A program made the translations under genes and the position numbers. Of a stretch of 19,874 bases of DNA, positions 15,711-19,874 are shown piece after piece. Source of the stretch: Clostridia bacterium (lineage in GTDB: Bacteria; Bacillota_A; Clostridia; Christensenellales; CAG-138); the NCBI GenBank assembly GCA_017459315.1, contig JAFUDD010000488.1, forward strand, positions 1 to 19,874, written 5' to 3'. The stretch's first letter is position 1. Every line of letters starts with the position of its first letter. The notes beneath the pieces were generated by a model. It saw only the letters and a list, made by a program, of their open reading frames with translations, did no database searches and had not been told where the DNA came from.

Positions 15711-15781
15711 ATGACACAAAACCATCACCGCCATGTATATGGCAGCGGACGATCTTCGTTATTTCGGGGATCGTCCTTTTT
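15711..15781 (+). promoter_or_regulatory. Leader with terminator upstream of tnpW
   Basis: An ATG at 15711 begins a His-rich reading (MTQNHHRHVYGSG) that runs straight into a perfect terminator: GGACGATC (15747-15754) with GATCGTCC (15769-15776) and five T. GGAGG (15691-15695) is 15 bp before the ATG, too far to be ideal. The layout suggests an attenuator controlling tnpW and recombinase expression; translation of the peptide is unproven. The frame continues to 15944 but nothing past the stem looks coding. Confidence 0.45.
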
Positions 15782-15852
15782 GTATCGCACCGCTTGTCGG
15801 GAAGTGAACACAAACGACCAAATCATTATTTTCAGAAAAGAGGATTACAAAC

Positions 15853-16044
15853 ATGATAGACCATCTATCCAACAGCATCGTTACACGGCACACATTCAAC
15901 GGAATCTTAAGCAAAGGAGGGCTTGCGAGACAGGATGTATCTGACCCAACGAATCGGAAACACAACGTACCGCGTCAAGGTCACGGTAAACGAAAGCGGT
16001 ACGCAAACTTTAGAGGATATGCTGCTGCGGCTGATACGCAATGA
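15853..16044 (+). CDS. Possible small ORF overlapping tnpW
   Basis: ATG 15853 has a plausible ribosome site (AGAGGA, about 9 bp upstream) and starts MIDHLSNSIVTRHTFNGILSKGG. From about 15935 it overlaps tnpW in another frame and its sequence there is low in complexity and basic. Only the first 25 or so codons look like protein. It may be an upstream peptide coupling translation into tnpW, or the decayed N-terminus of a fused gene. I do not recognise it. Confidence 0.25.
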   Translation: MIDHLSNSIVTRHTFNGILSKGGLARQDVSDPTNRKHNVPRQGHGKRKRYANFRGYAAAADTQ

Positions 16045-16126
16045 TACCCTTGCAAACTGCAGTGAATGTGGTATAATAGCGTTACCGCAGGAAGGTCATC
16101 CGCAGCTCGAAAGGATACCTTCATGA
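15935..16126 (+). CDS. tnpW: TnpW family transposon-encoded protein
   Basis: A 63-residue protein from ATG 15935: MYLTQRIGNTTYRVKVTVNES, then ETMEDK-like GTQTLEDMLLRLIRND. The IGNTTYRVxV strand followed by a short helix ending LLRLIRND is the TnpW pattern, known from Tn4451 and related elements; function unknown. AAGGAGG at 15914-15920 is 14 bp before this ATG and only 2 bp before an in-frame TTG at 15923, so the true start is uncertain. After LIRND the sequence is atypical, because it overlaps the recombinase promoter (16050-16077). Its TGA overlaps the recombinase ATG as ATGA (16123-16126). Confidence 0.8.
   Translation: MYLTQRIGNTTYRVKVTVNESGTQTLEDMLLRLIRNDTLANCSECGIIALPQEGHPQLERIPS
16050..16077 (+). 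promoter_or_regulatory. Promoter of the serine recombinase inside tnpW
   Basis: TTGCAA (16050-16055), a 16-bp spacer and TATAAT (16072-16077) preceded by TGG. It lies within the 3' part of tnpW and would let the recombinase be made apart from tnpW. It matches the asnS promoter in both boxes and spacing. Confidence 0.8.
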
Positions 16127-17943
16127 AACAACCTATCATTACCAATCAGATCACCGCTCTATATGAGCGCCTTTCCCGCGACGATGAGCTGTCCGGCGAC
16201 AGCGTTTCGATCCAGACGCAAAAGTTCTTTTTAGAGGATTACGCAAAGCAGCACGGATTTGTTCCGTTCGTCCATTATACCGACGATGGATTCAGCGGCG
16301 GTAACTTCAATCGCCCATCTTGGAACCGTCTCGTTGCAGACGTGGAAGCCGGACGTGTTTCGGCGGTGATTGTCAAGGATATGAGCCGCGTCGGCAGAGA
16401 GTATTTGCAGACCGGGTATTATACGGAAATCTTCTTCCCGCAGAATCACGTTCGCTTTATCGCCATCTCCAACAACATAGACAGCAACGACCGGAACAGC
16501 AGCGAGATTGCGCCGTTTCTGAATGTCATCAACGACTTCTATCTGCGCGATTGCTCACACAAGCAGAAAGCCGCATACAAAGCCCGCGGCAATGCCGGTA
16601 TGCCATATGCTTCCATCCCCTGTTACGGATACCGAAAGGATCCCGCCGATCGACATCATTGGATCGTGGATGAGGAAGCGGCAGCGGTTGTCAGAGAAAT
16701 CTTTTCACTTGCGGCAAAAGGGATCGGCGTTGTCGAGATCGCCAAATCCTTGAGCGCGCGCAAAGTGGAAAAGCCATCATACTATATGTCAACACACGGC
16801 ATTTGGAACAGCGGGAACACATGGGTGCATGAGCGTCCGTATGACTGGAACTGCCGGACGGTTGCCGAGATTCTTTCCCATGCGGAATACCTCGGTCATA
16901 CGGTCAACGGACGATCAATCAGCGAATCGTACAAGACGCACAAGCGAGTCCGAACCGACCCCTCCGAATGGCAGATCATTGAGAATACCCATGAAGCGAT
17001 CATTGATCAAGAAACGTTTGACGCCGTACAGAGCGCAAGAAAAACGGTACGGCGCACGGACACAACCGGCAAGGCAAACGTCTTGACCGGATTGGTGTTC
17101 TGCGCCGACTGCGGGCAGAAGATGTATAACCACAAGCGGGGCTCAAAGGCAAAGCAATTACACGTCCTGCCAGACCCCGTAACGGGATTGTACCCGATTG
17201 ACGGTTACTGCTGCTCTACCTACGAACTCACGAAATACCGATCTGACAAGACTTGCTCCTCACATTCCATTACGTCAAAGGCGATACGGCTGCTGCTCTT
17301 GAACACGATTCGAGAGGTGGTTCGGTATGCGACGTTCGACGAGGAACGGTTTATCCGGCGTGTCAGAGAGCAGTCCGAGATACAGAACAAAGCGGATGCG
17401 AAGGAACTGCAGCGGAAGATCGGCAAGTCACAGAAACGGATTGCAGAGTTGGATCGGCTGATTATGAAGCTGTACGAGGATTATGCGCTTGATCGGTTGC
17501 CATTGGAACGGTATCAGCAGATGGCGGCAGCATACGAAGCGGAGCAGAAAGCGCTGAAGGAAACAGTAGCTTCCGATCAGGTAAAAGCCGACGCCTTTAC
17601 GGATGACACCGACCGTGCGGAACGGTTCTTGACGCTTGCGAAGAAATACACCGATTTCTCATTCCTGACCGACGAAATGATCCTTGCGTTTGTGGACAAG
17701 ATTCTTGTACATGCGCCAGAGAAGATCGACGGTGAACGGGTGCAGGAGGTGGAAATCTTCCTAAAGCATATCGGCAAGGTGGAACTGCCGCAAGAAGCAA
17801 TTCCTGAAAAGGTTATCTCTCCGAAACAACTGGAGCGAATCCGAAAGAAGCGTGCGTATATGCAGGAATACTATCGCACCAAGATCAAGCCGCAGAAGGA
17901 AGCAAAACGAACAGAGCCAGCCACCGAAAAGGAAACGGCATAG
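16123..17943 (+). CDS. Large serine recombinase (TnpX-like)
   Basis: A 606-residue protein. The N-terminal resolvase domain starts TALYERLSRDDELSGDSVSIQTQK, with catalytic Ser18, and continues through VIVKDMSRVGREYLQTGYY with the conserved arginines. A recombinase domain follows (about 165-290; GYRKDP...W). A zinc ribbon has CADCGQKM paired with later cysteines (YCCS...CSSH). Then come a coiled coil (about 415-500; LQRKIGKSQKRIAELDRLI) and a basic DUF4368-like C-terminus. It should excise and integrate the element by serine-linked strand exchange between attachment sites. ATG 16123 was chosen because AAAGGA lies 7 bp upstream and the earlier in-frame ATG at 16066 falls on the promoter. It is coupled to tnpW by a 4-bp overlap. 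Confidence 0.95.
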   Translation: MKQPIITNQITALYERLSRDDELSGDSVSIQTQKFFLEDYAKQHGFVPFVHYTDDGFSGGNFNRPSWNRLVADVEAGRVSAVIVKDMSRVGREYLQTGYYTEIFFPQNHVRFIAISNNIDSNDRNSSEIAPFLNVINDFYLRDCSHKQKAAYKARGNAGMPYASIPCYGYRKDPADRHHWIVDEEAAAVVREIFSLAAKGIGVVEIAKSLSARKVEKPSYYMSTHGIWNSGNTWVHERPYDWNCRTVAEILSHAEYLGHTVNGRSISESYKTHKRVRTDPSEWQIIENTHEAIIDQETFDAVQSARKTVRRTDTTGKANVLTGLVFCADCGQKMYNHKRGSKAKQLHVLPDPVTGLYPIDGYCCSTYELTKYRSDKTCSSHSITSKAIRLLLLNTIREVVRYATFDEERFIRRVREQSEIQNKADAKELQRKIGKSQKRIAELDRLIMKLYEDYALDRLPLERYQQMAAAYEAEQKALKETVASDQVKADAFTDDTDRAERFLTLAKKYTDFSFLTDEMILAFVDKILVHAPEKIDGERVQEVEIFLKHIGKVELPQEAIPEKVISPKQLERIRKKRAYMQEYYRTKIKPQKEAKRTEPATEKETA

Positions 17944-17954
17944 GCAGACGAACA

Positions 17955-17989
17955 GCGCCTCGCAGGGAACAATCCTTGCGGGGCGTTTT
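17955..17989 (+). terminator. Terminator after the recombinase
   Basis: CGCCTCGCA (17956-17964) pairs with TGCGGGGCG (17977-17985), including one G-T pair, followed by TTTT. Confidence 0.8.
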
Positions 17990-18075
17990 GTATGCTGAAT
18001 GCTCTTTGCTGGTGCGTAAAGCGAGCCGCAGGAATTGTGATCCACTTGATTATAATTTCCATTTGGCAGCGAGAT

Positions 18076-18106
18076 GGCAGCAGGGTGAAATCCTTGCTGC
18101 CTTTTT
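18076..18106 (+). terminator. Second terminator-like hairpin in the 17944-18406 spacer
   Basis: GGCAGCA (18076-18082) pairs with TGCTGCC (18095-18101), extended by GG/CC inside, followed by TTTTT. No gene is seen between this and the previous terminator. Confidence 0.75.
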
Positions 18107-18196
18107 CGGTTGATTTGGCAGTACGGACGGAAGGTGTCAAAGCTGGACATTTTTGACCCCTGTTTTCTATCTAACCAGGCAACAAACGGATCGGAT

Positions 18197-18257
18197 GGTG
18201 CGACTTCTCGCACCGTTTTTTCTTTCGGACGGTTGGTTGGTGCGAGTATTCGCACCA
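18197..18257 (+). repeat. Twin hairpins GGTGCGA-N4-TCGCACC
   Basis: First copy 18197-18214 (loop CTTC) is followed by G and TTTTTT and looks like a terminator. Second copy 18238-18257 (TGGTGCGA-GTAT-TCGCACCA) has no T-run. Identical arms with different loops, 24 bp apart, indicate selection on the stem. They lie 150-210 bp before the small accessory gene. Confidence 0.7.
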
Positions 18258-18406
18258 GTTTGGAGAGGTAGACGCTTGATGCCAAATCGAGAGGAATCCG
18301 GTGCCTTTTCCGTATTGTCAGGAATGGCACGGTGCCGAAGCGGTGCCATCCAGCAAAACAGATATTGTAGCTAAAATCACAATGGTTTTGGCGGAAAGGA
18401 GGTCAT

Positions 18407-18601
18407 ATGAACGACACAGAACGTATCCAGGCACAGCACAGATTGGAGGAAGCGCAGGCGCGGGATCGGGTCAAGGAACGCAAGGCACGAACCAGACGAT
18501 TGATTCAGATCGGCGCGATTGCAGAGAGCGTGTTCCCGAAAATCAAGGACATGGAGCTTGAGGATGCGAAGCGTTACATGGAACAGATCCAAGACCGTTA
18601 G
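18407..18601 (+). CDS. Small basic helical protein upstream of the relaxase, DUF3847-like
   Basis: A 64-residue protein starting at ATG 18407 after AAAGGAGG (18395-18402). The first 30 residues are charged and helical (RLEEAQARDRVKERKARTRRL); the rest reads IQIGAIAESVFPKIKDMELEDAKRYMEQI. The KARTRRLIQIGAIAES core resembles the DUF3847 proteins found in the same place in Tn1549-type elements; this is a tentative match. Its position just before oriT and the relaxase suggests a relaxosome accessory or DNA-binding role, which is inference. A terminator follows at 18618, so it is transcribed apart from the relaxase. Confidence 0.75.
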   Translation: MNDTERIQAQHRLEEAQARDRVKERKARTRRLIQIGAIAESVFPKIKDMELEDAKRYMEQIQDR

Positions 18602-18617
18602 GGGATCGGAATCGGAG

Positions 18618-18650
18618 GAAGCAGCCGTCCGCGACTGCTTCTTCTTTTTT
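18618..18650 (+). terminator. Terminator after the small basic gene
   Basis: GAAGCAG (18618-18624) pairs with CTGCTTC (18635-18641), followed by a long T-rich tract. Confidence 0.88.
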
Positions 18651-18657
18651 ATTTTTT

Positions 18658-18700
18658 CCGAAGGGCGCACTTACTCACCACCTGCGAGGCAAGCGGTGGT
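18658..18700 (-). other. Origin of transfer (oriT), MobQ/RSF1010-type nic site
   Basis: Read on the minus strand: an inverted repeat ACCACC...GGTGGT (18700-18677), two bases, then GTAAGTGCG/CCCTT (18674-18661). The GTAAGTGCG/CCCT core is the established nic sequence of the RSF1010/R1162 (MobQ) family and is shared by Gram-positive MobQ elements; the inverted repeat on its 5' side is also as in RSF1010. The predicted nick lies between plus positions 18665 and 18666. A MobA/MobL relaxase begins 240 bp away. With this orientation the recombinase side would be transferred first and the relaxase gene last. Confidence 0.8.
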
Positions 18701-18727
18701 ACCCGCCCGTTGGTCGGGTCGTGCGCT

Positions 18728-18875
18728 CCTCCCGAAAGCGTTGCTTTCTCCGGAGGGGCAGACAATGCCGCAAGCCGTCATTGTCTGAGCAGCGGCGAAT
18801 TGTCGTGCAATTCTCGCTGCATGAAACCCTGCACCGCAGGGTTTCGGGTACGCTGTGGAAACGGCGCGCCGTTTC
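18728..18875. repeat. Array of five hairpins between oriT and relaxase
   Basis: In order: CCTCCCGAAAGC/GCTTTC...GGAGG (18728-18756); AGACAATG/CATTGTCT (18760-18786); GCAGCG..GAATTG/CAATTC.CGCTGC (18789-18820); GAAACCCTGC-ACC-GCAGGGTTTC (18823-18845); GAAACGGCGCGCCGTTTC (18858-18875, perfect 18-bp palindrome). None has a T-tract, so they are not terminators. They fill the relaxase leader. Confidence 0.75.
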
Positions 18876-18907
18876 AAAAACATAATCACAGAGAAGAGAT
18901 TTTTATC

Positions 18908-19874
18908 ATGGCAATTTACCATTTAGAAGCAAAAATCATAAGCCGAGGCACAGGACGCTCGGCAGTCGCCGCCGCAGCTTATATGGGCTGCGATGTAATT
19001 ACCAATGAATACGACGGGATCACCCATGACTATACTCGCAAGGGCGGTCTTGTATGGGAGCATATTTTCCTACCCGCGCAAGCGCCGCCGGAATGGTCTG
19101 ATCGTGGGACGCTATGGAATGCTGTGGAACGGGCGGAGAAAACGAAAGACAGCCGCCTTGCACGGGAGTTAATCGTAGCCCTTCCCCTGGAACTACCTGC
19201 CGAGGAATGGAAAGCGATATTGACCGAGTATATCACGGAACATTTCGTAGCGGATGGTATGTGCGCCGACGTCGCCATCCACGACACCGACGGTCACAAT
19301 CCCCATGCACATATCCTGCTGACCGTTCGCCCTCTCAATCAAGACGGAACATGGCAGTACAAAACACAGAAAGAGTATCTTTGCGTTAGGAACGGTGAGG
19401 AGCGCGGCTTTACGGCACAGGAGTTTCTGCAGGCACAGAGTGAGGGTTGGGAGAAGCAGTACCCATACAAGAAGGACGGTAAGAAAGTGTTTCTGCCGCC
19501 GAGCAAAGCGACCGGTTTGGAGCGTTTGTCCAAACAGCCGAAAAGCACAACATACGGCCGGCAGAATCCAATCACCGCACGGTGGAACAGTAAGGAACAG
19601 ATGGAAGCATGGCGTTCGGAATGGGCTAATGCCGTCAACAAGTATTTGGAGAAAGCGCAGCAGCCGAAGCGGATCGACCATCGCAGCTTTGCCGATCAGG
19701 GACTTGATCTGAAGCCCACGATTCACGAGGGCGCGACGGCGCGTGTACTGGAGAGCAAGGGCATCGTTTCAGACCGCTGCGAGTTAAATCGGCAAATCAG
19801 AGCGGACAATGTGTTGATCCGGAAGCTGAAAGAGTTGCTGTCGGTCGTAAAGGACGTCATACAGGTATTTGCGG
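18908..19874 (+). CDS. MobA/MobL-family relaxase, 3' end outside window
   Basis: The frame is open from ATG 18908 to the window edge, 322 codons. The opening MAIYHLEAKIISRGTGRSAVAAAAYMG matches MobA/MobL relaxases, with the catalytic Tyr at position 25, the same number as in R1162 MobA. The metal-binding histidine motif is HNPHAHILLTVR (about 127-138 region), and LARELIVALPLELPAEEW is the conserved segment between them. The enzyme nicks oriT and leads the single strand into the recipient. The ribosome site is weak (AGAAGAGA about 9 bp upstream). The C-terminal part, which may carry a helicase or primase in related proteins, is not visible. Confidence 0.93.
   Translation, partial: MAIYHLEAKIISRGTGRSAVAAAAYMGCDVITNEYDGITHDYTRKGGLVWEHIFLPAQAPPEWSDRGTLWNAVERAEKTKDSRLARELIVALPLELPAEEWKAILTEYITEHFVADGMCADVAIHDTDGHNPHAHILLTVRPLNQDGTWQYKTQKEYLCVRNGEERGFTAQEFLQAQSEGWEKQYPYKKDGKKVFLPPSKATGLERLSKQPKSTTYGRQNPITARWNSKEQMEAWRSEWANAVNKYLEKAQQPKRIDHRSFADQGLDLKPTIHEGATARVLESKGIVSDRCELNRQIRADNVLIRKLKELLSVVKDVIQVFA

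Larger units (their letters stand above)
15531..15811. repeat. Three copies of a GTATCGC(A/G)CCG...CGGGAA unit
   Basis: Copies start at 15531, 15639 and 15782. Each reads GTATCGCRCCG, then 5-9 variable bases, then CGGGAA and a purine-rich tail. Copies 2 and 3 each follow a hairpin with a T-tract (15593-15616 and 15747-15781). Spacings are 108 and 143 bp. Confidence 0.65.
14141..19874. mobile_element. Integrative mobilizable/conjugative element (Tn4451/Tn1549-like), right end outside window
   Basis: This block carries tnpV, tnpW, a TnpX-type large serine recombinase, a small basic accessory protein, a MobQ-type oriT and a MobA/MobL relaxase. tnpV, tnpW and this recombinase class are hallmarks of Tn4451-like and Tn1549-like elements of Clostridia. 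Base composition drops and long non-coding spacers with many dyads appear compared with the compact chromosome to the left. No cargo, type IV secretion or replication gene is seen before the window ends, so it cannot be decided whether the element is self-transmissible. The left limit is an estimate. Confidence 0.85.

Noticed and set aside
15456..15734. 92-codon minus-strand frame
   Set aside because: It crosses a terminator-like stem and two copies of the repeat unit, and has no ribosome site or domain.
14051..18170. GGGGTCA-like sequences near 14046 and 18150 as transposon ends
   Set aside because: The match is only about seven bases and is not extended on either side; no target duplication is seen.
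1..19874. CRISPR array, rRNA or tRNA genes
   Set aside because: No regularly spaced direct repeats of CRISPR type, no rRNA signature and no cloverleaf with a GTTCRANNC arm were found by reading both strands.

Overview
The window looks like a piece of a moderately GC-rich chromosome from an anaerobic gut or rumen Clostridia member, probably an Oscillospirales/Ruminococcaceae relative. The support is AGGAGG-type ribosome sites, extended -10 promoters (TGn-TATAAT), a plant-fibre glycosidase cassette, a clostridial lipoprotein, and a Tn4451/Tn1549-style mobile element. The genus cannot be fixed from the sequence alone.

Positions 1-4099: a tight same-strand glycoside hydrolase operon made of the 3' part of a GH39 beta-xylosidase-like gene, a GH43 xylosidase/arabinofuranosidase and a GH1 beta-glucosidase, spaced 9-10 bp apart. 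It fits intracellular breakdown of imported xylo- and gluco-oligosaccharides. The GH43 frame has a TGA at codon 8, so this copy is probably damaged.

Positions 4100-7398: a lipoprotein of unknown role (DUF6034-like), then a membrane-anchored cell-wall hydrolase with two peptidoglycan-binding repeats and an NlpC/P60 domain. The hydrolase is interrupted by an apparent one-base deletion near 6783. A strong terminator follows.

Positions 7400-10695: a molybdenum cofactor operon (moaA, moaC, a MoeA-like molybdopterin-binding protein, mogA/moaB) with hairpins in its leader, then a 57-residue six-cysteine DUF1540 gene and a terminator.

Positions 10700-13996: a convergent Rrf2-family regulator on the minus strand with a near-consensus promoter, then asnS and a YitT-family membrane protein on the plus strand, with no terminator seen between those two.

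Positions 13997-19874: a mobile element that runs off the right edge. It contains tnpV, tnpW, a TnpX-type large serine recombinase, a small basic protein, a MobQ-type oriT and the 5' two-thirds or so of a MobA/MobL relaxase. Together these describe an integrative mobilizable or conjugative element. Its intergenic DNA is full of perfect inverted repeats: a 250-bp cluster with a duplicated motif-plus-two-hairpins layout (15241-15493), three copies of a GTATCGC-type unit (15531-15811), twin hairpins (18197-18257), and a hairpin array between oriT and relaxase (18728-18875). These non-coding arrays are the least explained part of the window.
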